Source: GAS368 sp965227745 | Lineage (GTDB): Bacteria; Verrucomicrobiota; Verrucomicrobiia; Opitutales; Opitutaceae | NCBI GenBank assembly: GCA_965227745.1 | Contig: OZ245769.1 | Span: 1 to 64,000 of the forward strand | DNA: 64,000 nucleotides | Direction of reading: 5' to 3' | Shown here: positions 36,073 to 45,826 of the stretch, piece by piece | Position numbering within the stretch: position 1 is the first letter of the stretch | Layout of the letters: the number at the start of each line of letters is the position of its first letter | The notes under the pieces: generated by a model | Databases searched by the model: none | The model's input: the letters and a program-made list of their open reading frames with translations, nothing else | What the model was told of the DNA's origin: nothing | Program-made: the position numbers and the translations under genes

Positions 36073-37401
36073 TTACTTCGACTCATCACCTAGCGGACGC
36101 TGGTTGGTGAAGTTTGGGCTGAGTGGGATGGCAAAGGCGGTCACGTCGTCCGGGTGGGCGGGATCGAAGGGCTTGAAGTCGTCGACCACCCAGCGGCCGA
36201 GCGCGAGCTTTTGATCGAGGATGGACTGCACGACGCACTTCGAGAGTTCGTAGCTCCCGTAATTATTGTGATGGGTGTTGTCCTGCCCGGCGAAGGCTTT
36301 GCGCGAGAACTCGGAGCCGTGGGCTTCCAACGCCGCGTAGAACGGCTGGGAGAGGGCGTTGAGATCGATGAAGGCCACGCCGAGTTCCTTGGCGGACTGG
36401 CGGGCGGCCTCGGCGTAGTCCTTGAGCGAGGGTTTTACCTTTCCGGCGGCGTCGAAGCCGCGGCGCTCCATCGGGGAGAGGATGATCGGGGTGCCGCCGT
36501 GGGCGCGGACGGCGTCCACGTGCTTTTTGATTTCCTCTTTGTAGGTGGTGAAAGGGCCGCCGGCGTTGGTGGCGATTTGCTTTTGGTCGTTGTGGCCGAA
36601 CTGCATCAGCATCCAGTCGCCGGGCTTCATGACGCTCAGCATTTTATCGAGGCGGCGGCGGCCGATAGAGTCGCGATAGGTTTCGCCGGACTCGCCGTGA
36701 TTCGCGACGGCGACCTCGGGCTTGAACCAGCGGGTGAGCATCTGGCCCCAGCTATTGTAGGGCTCGTTCGACTGGTCGCAGACCGTGGAGTCGCCGATTA
36801 GGAAAATCGTCGGCACCGTCACGGCCTCGACCTTGATCGCTGAGACGGCGGGGTGAGCGCCGTTGAATTCGAGCGTGATGAGATTATCCCACGCCCACGC
36901 CTCTTGGGTGGTTTCACGGGGAGTCTTCAGTTTCACGCTGCCTTCCTTGATGTCTCTGGCGGCGGCGATCTTCGGCGTGCGCGTATTCACAATAAAACTA
37001 CGCGTGACCGGATGCGAGCCCTCCGGCACGCTGACGTGCTCGACCATCAGCCGCCGCAACTCCGCTTTGACCGTGGCCTCGGTGCCGGCGGGGAAGGTGA
37101 CGGTCACGCGATAGTTTCCCTCGGCGGGCACGGCGGCGGAGAAGTAGAACGGCGTGGTGCTGGACACGCTGTAATTCGACACGGACAGCGCGGAGCCGGG
37201 CTCGAAACCATAGCCGCGCTCGGCCGTGTAGGCCATTTCCCGAGCGACGTGGGTGCCGCCGGCGACGACGGTGGTGCCAAAGGTGAACGAGGTCGGGACC
37301 GATGGAGTGGGCTCGGCGGCGCGGAGTGTGGCGCAGGAAGCGCAGGCTGCGGCGACAAGTAACCGCAGCAGAGAGAAAGAACGCTGTGAGAGGGACGACA
37401 T
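36073..37401 (-). CDS. Exported SGNH hydrolase, rhamnogalacturonan acetylesterase type
   Basis: The 442-residue protein has a signal peptide, an N-terminal beta-sandwich-like domain to about residue 200 (galactose-binding-like, YRVTVTFPAGTEATV), and a C-terminal SGNH domain with the nucleophile in IFLIGDSTVCDQ, block II HGESGETY, block III FGHNDQK and the Asp-His pair in GQDNTHHNNYGSYEL. It should remove acetyl groups from pectin-type polysaccharide (CE12 family). It is 9 bp downstream of an acetylxylan-esterase-like gene. Confidence 0.88.
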   Translation of the reverse strand: MSSLSQRSFSLLRLLVAAACASCATLRAAEPTPSVPTSFTFGTTVVAGGTHVAREMAYTAERGYGFEPGSALSVSNYSVSSTTPFYFSAAVPAEGNYRVTVTFPAGTEATVKAELRRLMVEHVSVPEGSHPVTRSFIVNTRTPKIAAARDIKEGSVKLKTPRETTQEAWAWDNLITLEFNGAHPAVSAIKVEAVTVPTIFLIGDSTVCDQSNEPYNSWGQMLTRWFKPEVAVANHGESGETYRDSIGRRRLDKMLSVMKPGDWMLMQFGHNDQKQIATNAGGPFTTYKEEIKKHVDAVRAHGGTPIILSPMERRGFDAAGKVKPSLKDYAEAARQSAKELGVAFIDLNALSQPFYAALEAHGSEFSRKAFAGQDNTHHNNYGSYELSKCVVQSILDQKLALGRWVVDDFKPFDPAHPDDVTAFAIPLSPNFTNQRPLGDESK

Positions 37402-37410
37402 AGCGGGCGC

Positions 37411-38313
37411 TTACTTGGCGGTGATGAACTTGCGGTCGACGAGCCACTCGCGGAAACGCTCGGCCCAGGCGCCGGAGGGCGATTTGTTGGTGGCGCGGAG
37501 GCCGAAGCCGTGGCCGGCGCCGGCGTAGATGTGGAGCTCGGCGGGGACGCCCGCGCGCTTGAAGCGCAGGTAGACCTCGGCGAGGCCCTCGGAGATGTCC
37601 TGTCGGTCGCCGTAGCCGCAGGCGAGGAAGACGGGCGGCGCGCCTTTCTCCGGGATGATCTGGCCGGATTTGCCGGGATAGATGAGGCCCTGAAAATCGG
37701 GGCGGGCGGACAGGCGGTCGATGGGATCGGCGGCGTCGGCCTTGCCCTCCTCGGGCTTCATCGCGGCGAGCGCGGCGACCTCGCCACCGGCGGAAAAGCC
37801 GATGATGCCCACGGCGGCGGGATTGACGCCCCATTCGGTGGCATGGCTCCGCACGTAGCGGATCGCGCGCTGGCCGTCGGCGAGAGCATCGCGCTCGATG
37901 GTGTAGGGCTGAGGGGCGTCCTTGGCGGTGGCGTCGTCTTTGGCGAGGCGGTATTTCAACACGACGGCGGCGATGCCGTGCTCGGCGAGCCACTGGCCGA
38001 CGTTGTAGCCCTCGTGATCGATCGCGAGGCGCGCGTGGCCGCCGCCGGGAGCGACGACGACGGCGCAGCCAGTGGCTTGATCCTTGGGCGGGAGATAGAC
38101 GGTGAGCGTGGGCTGGTGAATATTCGAAACATTCGAGCCGACGATTTTCTCCGGTTCATTTTTTCGCGCTTCGGAGCCCGGCGCGCCAGTGGGCCAGAGG
38201 GGGACGATGGGGCGGTCGGTGGGGGCGGCGGCCTGGGCGAGGGCGGCACAGAGCAACACGCCGGACATGAGCGAAACAACGGAGCGGAAGAACAAGCGGA
38301 GGGGGTGGGGCAT
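37411..38313 (-). CDS. Exported alpha/beta hydrolase, acetylxylan-esterase-like
   Basis: The 300-residue protein starts with a signal peptide (MPHPLRLFFRSVVSLMSGVL). It has the oxyanion motif VVVAPGGGHARLAIDHEGY, nucleophile elbow GFSAGGEVAAL, and GAGHGFGL with the catalytic His. This is the pattern of BD-FAE/acetylxylan esterases. The adjacent rhamnogalacturonan acetylesterase gene starts 9 bp downstream, so both probably deacetylate plant cell-wall polysaccharides. Confidence 0.86.
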   Translation of the reverse strand: MPHPLRLFFRSVVSLMSGVLLCAALAQAAAPTDRPIVPLWPTGAPGSEARKNEPEKIVGSNVSNIHQPTLTVYLPPKDQATGCAVVVAPGGGHARLAIDHEGYNVGQWLAEHGIAAVVLKYRLAKDDATAKDAPQPYTIERDALADGQRAIRYVRSHATEWGVNPAAVGIIGFSAGGEVAALAAMKPEEGKADAADPIDRLSARPDFQGLIYPGKSGQIIPEKGAPPVFLACGYGDRQDISEGLAEVYLRFKRAGVPAELHIYAGAGHGFGLRATNKSPSGAWAERFREWLVDRKFITAK

Positions 38314-38481
38314 GGCGGGGGAGGGAAGAACGCGGAAACGAAAACTCAACGGGGTGGGGGAAAGAGTGAACGGCAAGACGCGGCCGGAGCGAGCAGGATG
38401 CGAGGCGGGCCTACGGACAGTCCGGCACGGACACTCATTCCTCTTGGGCGGCGCGACGGCGGCACAGAACCCACGGCGGTT

Positions 38482-38499
38482 AAAACCGCCGCTCCCTTA
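38482..38499 (+). repeat. Dispersed 18-bp repeat, family D, copy 2
   Basis: Identical to 4198-4215. Its first half forms a dyad with the preceding ggcggtt (38474-38480). Confidence 0.55.
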
Positions 38500-38515
38500 G
38501 GTCCTGCCGCTCGGA

Positions 38516-41500
38516 TTACTTCCGGCGACGGCGGAGGTGCAGGCCGACGAGGGCGAGGCCGGTGAGCATCAGGGCCCACGTCGAGGGCTCGGGTACGGGC
38601 GTGACGGTCAACGAGACGACACTCGACTGATAGTTGACAGTGAAGAAATACGTGTTGCTGCCGTACGTGTAGTTGAAGCCCGAGCCGGAGGTGGGCAGGC
38701 CGGCGAAGGTGCCGGTGATGCCGTTGCCGCCGGAAGTGACCTGGAGGATATTGTACGTCGTGCCGACGACGGGCTCGTTCAACACGTTCAGGCTGATCGA
38801 GAGGAGGCCGGTGCCGAGGCTGATGGGGCTCGGGGCATTTTGGAAAACGAGCTTGTCGGCGGAGGACGGGCCGACATCGACGACGAAGGCGGTGGCGCTC
38901 GTGATCGAGAGCGTGCCATTGGTCAGTGTGAGCGTGCCGATATTCGCGCCGCCGGGGGCGATGGTGCCGCCCGACACCGTGACATTGCCGCCGATGCTGC
39001 CGGAGCCGGAGAGCGTGCCGCCCTGGAGGGTGAGGCCGGCGCTGCCGGGATTGAACGTGCCGTTGACCGCGAGCGATCCGCCGGTCTGGGTGAAGGCCGC
39101 GCTCGACTGGGTGAACGTCGCGCCGTTGGCGACGGTGACGGAGCCGCCCGCTTGATTCGTGAAACTGCCCGACGAGAAGAACGTGCCGCCGCTGACGGTG
39201 ACGTTGCCGGAGTTGACGATGTTCTCGAACGACGACGTCGTGCCATTGCCCACGCGGGTGAGCGTGGCGCCGGTCGACAAGGTGAGGGTGCGGGCAGAAT
39301 TGGTGTGCGAGAGCTGGGAGTTGCTGCCGGCGAAGACGAGGCTCGTGGTGATCGTGGTGTCGGTGCCGAGATAGAGGTAACCGTTGCTTTGATTCGTCGC
39401 GCCGATGGTCGCGGTGCCGGTGAAATTCGCGCCGTTTTTCAGGACGAGCGCTGCACCGGGGGTGATGTTGACATCGCCCGTGATGATCGCGTTGTCGAGC
39501 ACGCCGCTGTTTTGCGTGAGGGCGAGGGGATCGACGGTGCCGCCGACGATGGTGCCCTTGAAAATGTAGGAGCCGGTGCCGCCATTGGGGCCGGTGAGAG
39601 TGGCGGACGTGTTATTGAGCACGCTGTTGCTGGCCAATTCGACGGTGCCGCCATTGGTCGTGATGATGCTGCCGAGACCGCTGGTGGTGACATTCCCCGT
39701 GAGGGAAAGGAGGCCGCCGAGATCGGCGAGGAGGGAACCGGTGTTCGTAAGATTGGCGACGGCGAGCGAGCTGCCGGCACCGGTGACGGTGGCCTTGGCG
39801 CCGTTGTTGTTGGTAAACGTGCCGGTCTGCGAGAGCGACGCGCCATTGGAAACGGTGACATTGCCGCCGGCCTGATTGGTGAGAGTGCCGGAGGAGAAGA
39901 GGGTGCCGCCGCTGACCGCGAGCTTGCCGTTATTGACGATGTTTTCGAAGGACGACGTCGTGCCATTGCCCGTGCGGGTCAGCAGGCCCGTGGTGGAGAT
40001 CGTGAGCGTGCGCGCGGAATTGGAGTGGGTGAGCTGGGAATTGCTGCCGGTGAAAACGAGGCTGGTGTCGAGCGTGGCATCCGAGGCGAGGAGCAGAAAG
40101 CCGTTATTCTGGCTCGCGGTGCCGATGGTGGCATTGCCCATCCACGCGCCGCCGTTTTTCAACGTGAGGGAAGTGCCGGCGGGCACGGTGACATCGCCGG
40201 AGATCACGGCGCCATCGAGCGTGCCGCTGTTCTGAGTGAGGGCGGTGGAGGCGATGGTGCCGCCGGTGATCGTGCCTTTGAAGATGTAGGAAGCGTTGCC
40301 GCTGTTGGGGCCGGTGAGGTTGGACGCGGTGTTGTTGAGCACGCTATTGGAGGCGAGCTCGACCGTGCCATCGTGCGTGAGAGTGATGTTGCCGAGACCA
40401 GTGGTCGTGAAATTTCCCGTGAGCGAGAGCAGGCCGTGGGAATCGGCGATGAGCGTGCCGGTGTTGTTGAGGTTGGCGACGGCGAGCGTGCTGTTGCCGC
40501 CGGTGACGAGCGCCGTGGCGCCGGTTTGATTGGTAAAGTTGCCGGTCTGGGAAAGCCGGGCGCCGCTGGAAACGGTGACGGTACCGCCGGAGGTGTTGGT
40601 CAGGGTGCCAGAGGAGAAGAGGGTGCCGCCATCGACCGTGATGGTGCCGGCGTTGATAATGTTTTCGAAGGACGACGTGCTGCCGGAGCCGGTGCGCTTG
40701 GCGGAGCCGGTGGACGTGATCGTGACGGTGCGGGCCGAATTGGTGTGGGTGAGCTGGGAATTATCGCCGGTGAAAACCACGGAGGTGGGGAGCGTCGCAT
40801 CGGTGGCGAGCAGGAGGAAACCGTTATTCATCCCGGCGTTGCCGACGGTGGCGGTGCCGGTCCAGCCGCCGTCGTTCTTCAGCGTGAGGGTCGTGCCGGC
40901 GGTGACGGAAACATTGCCGGTGATGATCGCGCCATCGAGCGTGCCACTGTTTTGAATGAGCGCGCTGGGAGCGATGGTGCCGCCGGTGATCGTGCCTTTG
41001 AAGATATAGGAACTCGCGCCGAAATTGGGGCCGGTGAGAGTGTTGGACGAGTTATCCAAGACGCTGTTGGACGCGAGCTCGACGGTGCCACCGCTGGTGA
41101 GCGTGATGCCGCCGAGGCGGGACGTGGTGGTGTTGCCCGTAATGGAGAGGAGCGCGCCGGCGTCGGAGATGAGCGTGCCGGAGTTGACGAGGTTGGCGAC
41201 GCTCAGCTTGCTGCCGGTGCCGGTCACGGTGGTGATGGCGGCGGCGCGATTGGTAAAGGTGCCGCTCTGCGAGAGCGTGGCGCCATTGGAAACGGTGACG
41301 GTGCCACCGGCGAGGTTGGTGAGGGAGCCGCTGGAGAAGAGCGTGCCGCCATCGACCGTGAGGGTGCCGCTGCTGACGATATTCTCGAAGGAGGACGTGC
41401 TGCCATTGCCCGTGCGGGTGAGCATGCCGGTCGAGGAAAGCGTCAGCGTGCGCGTGGAGTTGGAGTGCGTGAGCTGGGAATTGTCGCCGAGGAAGATCAG

Positions 41501-43693
41501 GCCGGTGTCGAGGGCGATATCCGTGCCGAGGAGCAGGAAGCCGTTGTTTGAGCCGGTCGCGCCGATCGTGGCGTTGCCGGTCCAGCCACCGTTATTTTTC
41601 AACGTGAGCGATTTGCCCGGAGCGACGGTGACGTCGCCGGAGATAACCGCGCCATCAAGCGTACCGTTGTTCTGGGTGAGGGCGTTGGAGGCGATCGTAC
41701 CGCCGATGATCGTGCCATTGAAGAGGTAGGTGCCGCCGACGGGCGCGGCGAGGTTGGCGGACGTGTTGGTGAGGATGCCATTGCTCGCGAGCTCGATGAT
41801 GCCGCCATTGGTGATGGAGATGTTGCGCGAAGCGCCGAGATTCGCGGTGGTGACATTCCCGGTGAGGCGGAGCTGGCCGCCGCTATCGGCGTTGAGCGTG
41901 CCAGTGTTGGCCATTGTAGTGAGATTGAGGATACTCGTGTTGCCGGTGACGGTGATCGCGCCACTATTGGTGATGGCACCGCTGGCGAAGAGCGTGCCGC
42001 CGTTGACCGTGAGGGTGCCGGAGTTGACGATATTTTCGAAGAATGTCGTCGAGCCCGCGCCGGTGCGCGTGATCGAGCCCGTGGTGGTGAGGGTGTGAGT
42101 GCTATTCGAATGCGTGAGCTGTGAGCCCGTGCCGGTGAAGACCAAGCCACTGGAGAGCGAAAGGTCGGAGGCGAGGAGTAGGAAGCCGTTGTTTTGTCCG
42201 TCGGTGCCGATGGTCGCGGTGTCGGTCCAGCCGGCGCCGTTTTTCAAGGTCAGGCTCTTGCCCGAGGCGACCGTGACATTGCCCGAGATGACCGCACCAT
42301 CGAGGGTGCCGTTGCTTTGGGTGAGGGCGTTGGGGTTGATCGTGCCGCCGATGATCGTGCCATTGAAGAGGTAGGTGCCGCCGACGGGCGCGGCGAGGTT
42401 GGCGGACGTGTTGGTGAGGATGCCATTGCTCGCGAGCTCGATGACGCCGCCGTTGGTGATGGAGATATCCTTGGGGGCGCCGAGGTTGGCGGTGGTGACA
42501 TTGCCGGTGAGGCGGAGTTGTCCGCCGTTGTCGGCGTTGAGCGTGCCGGAATTGGCCAGCGTAGTGAGATTAAGGATACTCGTGTTGCCGGTAACGGAGA
42601 TCGCGCCGCTGTTGGTAATGGCGCCGCTGGCGAACAGGGTACCGCCGTTGACCGTGAGGGTGCCGGAGTTGACGATGTTTTCGAAAAACGTCGTCGAGCC
42701 CGCGCCGGTGCGCGTGATCGAGCCCGTGGTCGTGAGGGTGTGAGTGGTATTGGAATGTGTGAGCTGCGTGCCCGTACCGGTGAAGACCAAGCCGCTGGAG
42801 AGCGAAAGGTCGGAGGCGAGGAGGAGGAAGCCGTTGTTTTGTCCATCGGTGCCGATGGTGGCGGTGCCGGTCCAGCCGCCGCCATTTTTCAACGTGAGTG
42901 ATTTGCCGGAGGCAACGGACACGTTGCCGGAAATCACAGCGCCATCGAGGGTGCCGTTGCTTTGGGTGAGGGTATTGGCGTCGATGGTGCCGCCGATAAT
43001 GATGCCGTTGAACAGGTAGGTGCCACCGGTCGGGGCGGCGAGGTTGGCGGCGGTGTTGGTGAGGACGCTGCCGCTCGCGAGCTCGATCACGCCACCGTTG
43101 GTGATGGTGATATTGCCGGGGCTGCCGAGGTTAGCGGTGGTGACATTGCCGGTGAGGCGGAGCTGGCCACTGTCGGACGCGCTGAGCGTGCCGGAATTGG
43201 AAAGGGTGGTGACGTTGAGAATGCTGCCGGAGCCGGTGACGGAAATCGTGCCGCCGGATTGATTGGTGAGCGCGCCGCTGGCGAAGAGCGTGCCGCCATT
43301 TACGGTGAGCGAGCCGCCGGCCAGTGTGACGTTTTCGAAGAAGGTCGTGGAGCCCGCGCCCGTGCGCGTGATGGAGCCGCCGCTATTGATGGTCAGCGTG
43401 CGCGTGGTGATCGAATGCGAGAGCTGAGAGCCGGTGCCGGCGAAGACAAAGGCGCGACCCGTGGTGTAATCCGTCGCGAGGAGGAGCAGGCCATTATTCT
43501 GACCGGTGGCGCCGACCGTCAGGGTGCCGGAGAAAAAATCGAGGGGATTGAGCGTGAGGGTGACGCCGGGCAGCACGGTGGGATTCACGCCGAGGTCGAT
43601 CTGCGCCCGGGCGGCGCAGACGAGGGCGAGGAAAGGAAGCAGAATCCGGTCGAGGCGCAGCCGCGCGCGGCGAAGGTGCTTTGATGCAAGCAT
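38516..43693 (-). CDS. Giant repeat-containing autotransporter-like adhesin with PEP-CTERM anchor
   Basis: The 1725-residue protein has a signal peptide (ending AARAQ) and is almost wholly Gly/Thr/Ser/Asn-rich beta-helix repeat. Seven modules of about 215-240 residues follow each other, each with GTATIG...NNGFLLLASD, a QLTHSN segment, RTGAGSTTFFENI, GTLTVNGGTLFASG and (S/T)YIFKG or TYLFNG. The last ~280 residues drop the repeat. The C-terminus is a PEP-CTERM signal (VPEPSTWALMLTGLALVGL followed by RRRRK), which directs removal by exosortase and anchoring or release at the surface. No cysteine is evident in the repeats. Confidence 0.92.
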   Translation of the reverse strand: MLASKHLRRARLRLDRILLPFLALVCAARAQIDLGVNPTVLPGVTLTLNPLDFFSGTLTVGATGQNNGLLLLATDYTTGRAFVFAGTGSQLSHSITTRTLTINSGGSITRTGAGSTTFFENVTLAGGSLTVNGGTLFASGALTNQSGGTISVTGSGSILNVTTLSNSGTLSASDSGQLRLTGNVTTANLGSPGNITITNGGVIELASGSVLTNTAANLAAPTGGTYLFNGIIIGGTIDANTLTQSNGTLDGAVISGNVSVASGKSLTLKNGGGWTGTATIGTDGQNNGFLLLASDLSLSSGLVFTGTGTQLTHSNTTHTLTTTGSITRTGAGSTTFFENIVNSGTLTVNGGTLFASGAITNSGAISVTGNTSILNLTTLANSGTLNADNGGQLRLTGNVTTANLGAPKDISITNGGVIELASNGILTNTSANLAAPVGGTYLFNGTIIGGTINPNALTQSNGTLDGAVISGNVTVASGKSLTLKNGAGWTDTATIGTDGQNNGFLLLASDLSLSSGLVFTGTGSQLTHSNSTHTLTTTGSITRTGAGSTTFFENIVNSGTLTVNGGTLFASGAITNSGAITVTGNTSILNLTTMANTGTLNADSGGQLRLTGNVTTANLGASRNISITNGGIIELASNGILTNTSANLAAPVGGTYLFNGTIIGGTIASNALTQNNGTLDGAVISGDVTVAPGKSLTLKNNGGWTGNATIGATGSNNGFLLLGTDIALDTGLIFLGDNSQLTHSNSTRTLTLSSTGMLTRTGNGSTSSFENIVSSGTLTVDGGTLFSSGSLTNLAGGTVTVSNGATLSQSGTFTNRAAAITTVTGTGSKLSVANLVNSGTLISDAGALLSITGNTTTSRLGGITLTSGGTVELASNSVLDNSSNTLTGPNFGASSYIFKGTITGGTIAPSALIQNSGTLDGAIITGNVSVTAGTTLTLKNDGGWTGTATVGNAGMNNGFLLLATDATLPTSVVFTGDNSQLTHTNSARTVTITSTGSAKRTGSGSTSSFENIINAGTITVDGGTLFSSGTLTNTSGGTVTVSSGARLSQTGNFTNQTGATALVTGGNSTLAVANLNNTGTLIADSHGLLSLTGNFTTTGLGNITLTHDGTVELASNSVLNNTASNLTGPNSGNASYIFKGTITGGTIASTALTQNSGTLDGAVISGDVTVPAGTSLTLKNGGAWMGNATIGTASQNNGFLLLASDATLDTSLVFTGSNSQLTHSNSARTLTISTTGLLTRTGNGTTSSFENIVNNGKLAVSGGTLFSSGTLTNQAGGNVTVSNGASLSQTGTFTNNNGAKATVTGAGSSLAVANLTNTGSLLADLGGLLSLTGNVTTSGLGSIITTNGGTVELASNSVLNNTSATLTGPNGGTGSYIFKGTIVGGTVDPLALTQNSGVLDNAIITGDVNITPGAALVLKNGANFTGTATIGATNQSNGYLYLGTDTTITTSLVFAGSNSQLSHTNSARTLTLSTGATLTRVGNGTTSSFENIVNSGNVTVSGGTFFSSGSFTNQAGGSVTVANGATFTQSSAAFTQTGGSLAVNGTFNPGSAGLTLQGGTLSGSGSIGGNVTVSGGTIAPGGANIGTLTLTNGTLSITSATAFVVDVGPSSADKLVFQNAPSPISLGTGLLSISLNVLNEPVVGTTYNILQVTSGGNGITGTFAGLPTSGSGFNYTYGSNTYFFTVNYQSSVVSLTVTPVPEPSTWALMLTGLALVGLHLRRRRK
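39120..43560 (-). repeat. Tandem modules within the PEP-CTERM gene
   Basis: The same nucleotide landmark (start of the ccgccg.tgat.gtgcc segment) occurs at 42990, 42345, 41700, 40980, 40260 and 39540. The spacing is 645, 645, 720, 720 and 720 bp, so there are two module types differing by 75 bp (25 codons). The 645-bp copies around 41700 and 42345 are nearly identical over long stretches, which suggests recent duplication or gene conversion. Confidence 0.85.
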
Positions 43694-43908
43694 GCCACAA
43701 TTAGACTTTTCCCGCGGTGGGCTGGCAAGGGGCGAATCGGCGGGGTGGCCGAAGGGCGAAGGAAGGCCCCGGGACTGCGCCTGCGGCGAGTTGAAGTTTA
43801 AGTGGGGAGTTTAAGTCTAGCGGTTGGTGAGCGCGGGAGGGCGGGCAGGGAGTTGCTAGCGCGCGGAGGGTGCGGGCCGGCGGGCCGCGCTCTCAGGGAC
43901 GGGCGGCG

Positions 43909-44562
43909 TTACTTGACCGGGCGGGCGGGGGCGAGGTGGCCGGCGGCGACGGCGTCGCGGAGGATCTGCTCGACGGTTTCCCAGAGAATCTGCGAGCCGT
44001 CGGCGACGGGGCCGTTGCGGCCCTGGGCTTTATCGAGGGTGACGCCGTGCTTGCGCCAACTGCCGCCCTCGGTGCGGGCGTTGAGGAGCATGGGCTGGAA
44101 GCGGTCGCAGGCGTGGGCGAATTTGGCCTCGGGCGTGGCGCGGGCCTCGAACTCATCCCAATAGGCGCGAAACTCGGCGGCTTGGTCGGCGGGCAGGAGG
44201 TTGAAGATACGATTGGCGGCGAGGACCTCGCGGTCGTGCTGGGTGGCGGCCGAGGCGGTGTCGTAGGCAAAGGTGTCGCCCGCGTCGATCTCCACGAGAT
44301 CGTGGACGAGGCCCATCTTGAGGACGCGCAGGACGTCGAGGTTCGGGACGTTGGCGTGCTCGGCGAGCACGATGACGCAAAGGCAAAACGCCCAGGAGTG
44401 CTCCGCGTCGTTTTCCGCGCGGCGGCTCTGAAGGTTAATCGTCTGGCGGAAAATCTCCTTCAGCTTGTCGCACTCCGCGATAAACGCCATCTGCTGGGCG
44501 AGGCGGGCGACGATGGTGGGGGTGAGGACGGACGGAGCGGACGACGGTAAGGGAGAGGCCAC
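43909..44562 (-). CDS. HD-domain nucleotidase, HDDC2/YfbR-like
   Basis: The 217-residue protein is an HD-domain hydrolase with CDKLKEIFRQTINLQSRRAE, DAEHSW and MGLVHDLVEIDAGDTFAYD. HDDC2/YfbR relatives are 5'-deoxynucleotidases. GTG at 44562 was used as the start because the domain needs the residues before the first ATG (44490, MAFIAECDK). The longer open frame upstream is Arg/Pro-rich and unconvincing. Confidence 0.82.
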   Translation of the reverse strand: MASPLPSSAPSVLTPTIVARLAQQMAFIAECDKLKEIFRQTINLQSRRAENDAEHSWAFCLCVIVLAEHANVPNLDVLRVLKMGLVHDLVEIDAGDTFAYDTASAATQHDREVLAANRIFNLLPADQAAEFRAYWDEFEARATPEAKFAHACDRFQPMLLNARTEGGSWRKHGVTLDKAQGRNGPVADGSQILWETVEQILRDAVAAGHLAPARPVK

Positions 44563-44620
44563 GCGGAAACGAAATACACGGCGAGACGCGCAAGCAACGT
44601 CGGAGGCGGGTTGCGTCGCG

Positions 44621-45022
44621 TCAGCGGGAGCTGGCGCGCGCGGTGCCCGTCGTGCCGGTGCTGGAGGTGCCGGAGGCTTGGGTCTGATCGGTGGCCTGTC
44701 TGATTTGCGGGGCGGGGTCGCGCAGGAGCGCGATCGAGGCATCGAGGCGACCGCCCATCACGCAGGCGAAGACGAGCACGCCGGCGCCGGCGGCGATTTG
44801 CAGGAAGGCGAGATCGACGCTGTGCACGGGCTTGAGCCGGCCCCAGTCGTCGCGCAGGCGCTGCATGGCCGAGAGCACGATGGCCATGCCCGCAATGATC
44901 AACGCGCAGCCGAAGAGCTGACGCTCCGCGGCGAGTTCCGTATCGAAATAGCCGAACGCGAAGAAGAGCAGGCAGAAGGTGCCCGCGATGGCGGAATAAA
45001 GGTATACCGGCTTTAGCTTCAT
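44621..45022 (-). CDS. Hypothetical small membrane protein
   Basis: The 133-residue protein has three hydrophobic segments (about 7-27, 36-53 and 70-92) and a Thr/Ser/Gly/Ala-rich tail (GTSSTGTTGTARASS). I do not recognise a family. It lies upstream of the HD nucleotidase gene on the same strand. Confidence 0.6.
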   Translation of the reverse strand: MKLKPVYLYSAIAGTFCLLFFAFGYFDTELAAERQLFGCALIIAGMAIVLSAMQRLRDDWGRLKPVHSVDLAFLQIAAGAGVLVFACVMGGRLDASIALLRDPAPQIRQATDQTQASGTSSTGTTGTARASSR

Positions 45023-45104
45023 CGGCGAAAAAGGAGGTTGGGCGGCGGCGCGGGCGATTCAAGTTTTCCGCGTTGAGCGGTCGAGGCTTAGTGATGGATG
45101 GACA

Positions 45105-45135
45105 CAAAAAAGGGCGGACTGGAGGTCCGCCCTTT
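45105..45135 (-). terminator. Rho-independent terminator, minus strand
   Basis: A perfect 11-bp stem (aaagggcggac/gtccgcccttt) at 45109-45119 and 45125-45135, with the A-run before it reading as a U-tract on the minus strand. It ends the SGNH hydrolase transcript 22 bp after its stop codon. Confidence 0.9.
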
Positions 45136-45157
45136 GAGCCGGTGAAATTGAGGCCGG

Positions 45158-45826
45158 TTACCTCAGAGCGCGGGCGACGAGGGGCGTCCAGATGGCGTAG
45201 CCGGCGGGGGTCATGTGAAGTTTGTCGGCGACGTAGAGCTCGGGGCGGGGCTCGCCGTTGGCGCCGAGCATGGCCGGCCAGACATCAACGAAGACGAGGC
45301 GCTTAGGGTCGGTGGCGCAATCGGCGGCGATGAGGGCGTTGGCCTTGAGGCCTTTGTCGCGGATGTCCCAGCGCGAGGGGCTGGGCTTGATGCCGATGAA
45401 GACGATGCGGGCGGTGGGGACGGCGGCGTGGACCTTGGTGCGGAAGGCCTTGAAATCGGCGGCGACGGTCTCGGGGGACTTGCCGGCCTTGAGGTCGTTG
45501 TCGCCGGCGTAGACGACCACGACGCGGGGCTTGTAGGGCGTGACGATGCGGTCGGCGTAGACGACGGAATCGGCGAGCTCGGAGCCGCCGAAGCCGCGGT
45601 TGATCACTTTATGATCAGGGAAATCGGCGACGAGCGAGGTCCACTTTACGATGGAGGAACTGCCGACGAAGACGACGGCGCCCTTGGGCGGGGGATTGGC
45701 GGCGTCTTTCTTTTCGAAGGCCTCGATGTTGGGCAGCCACTTTTCGGGCGCCGCGAGGGCGAGGCTGGCGGTGAGGAGCAGCGCGGCGAGCGGGAGCGCA
45801 GTGAGGCGGAAGAGCTTTTTGAGCAT
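45158..45826 (-). CDS. Exported SGNH/GDSL-family hydrolase
   Basis: The 222-residue protein has a signal peptide (MLKKLFRLTALPLAALLLTA) and the SGNH pattern: block I VVFVGSSSIVKW, block II NRGFGGSELAD, block III VVYAGDNDLKAG, and DKLHMTPAGYAIW with the catalytic Asp/His. It is short, as for lysophospholipase or carbohydrate esterase types. Start was placed at the Met giving the signal peptide. Substrate is unknown. Confidence 0.88.
   Translation of the reverse strand: MLKKLFRLTALPLAALLLTASLALAAPEKWLPNIEAFEKKDAANPPPKGAVVFVGSSSIVKWTSLVADFPDHKVINRGFGGSELADSVVYADRIVTPYKPRVVVVYAGDNDLKAGKSPETVAADFKAFRTKVHAAVPTARIVFIGIKPSPSRWDIRDKGLKANALIAADCATDPKRLVFVDVWPAMLGANGEPRPELYVADKLHMTPAGYAIWTPLVARALR

Noticed and set aside
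38537..41551. 1004-codon plus-strand ORF antisense to the PEP-CTERM gene
   Set aside because: It arises from high GC and the repeat structure on the opposite strand; its protein is a run of Arg/Glu/Gly/Ala with no domain, and the real gene has signal peptide and PEP-CTERM.
39120..43560. CRISPR or phage tail repeat explanation for the tandem repeats
   Set aside because: The period is 645-720 bp, in frame, coding, with no spacers; it is a protein repeat.
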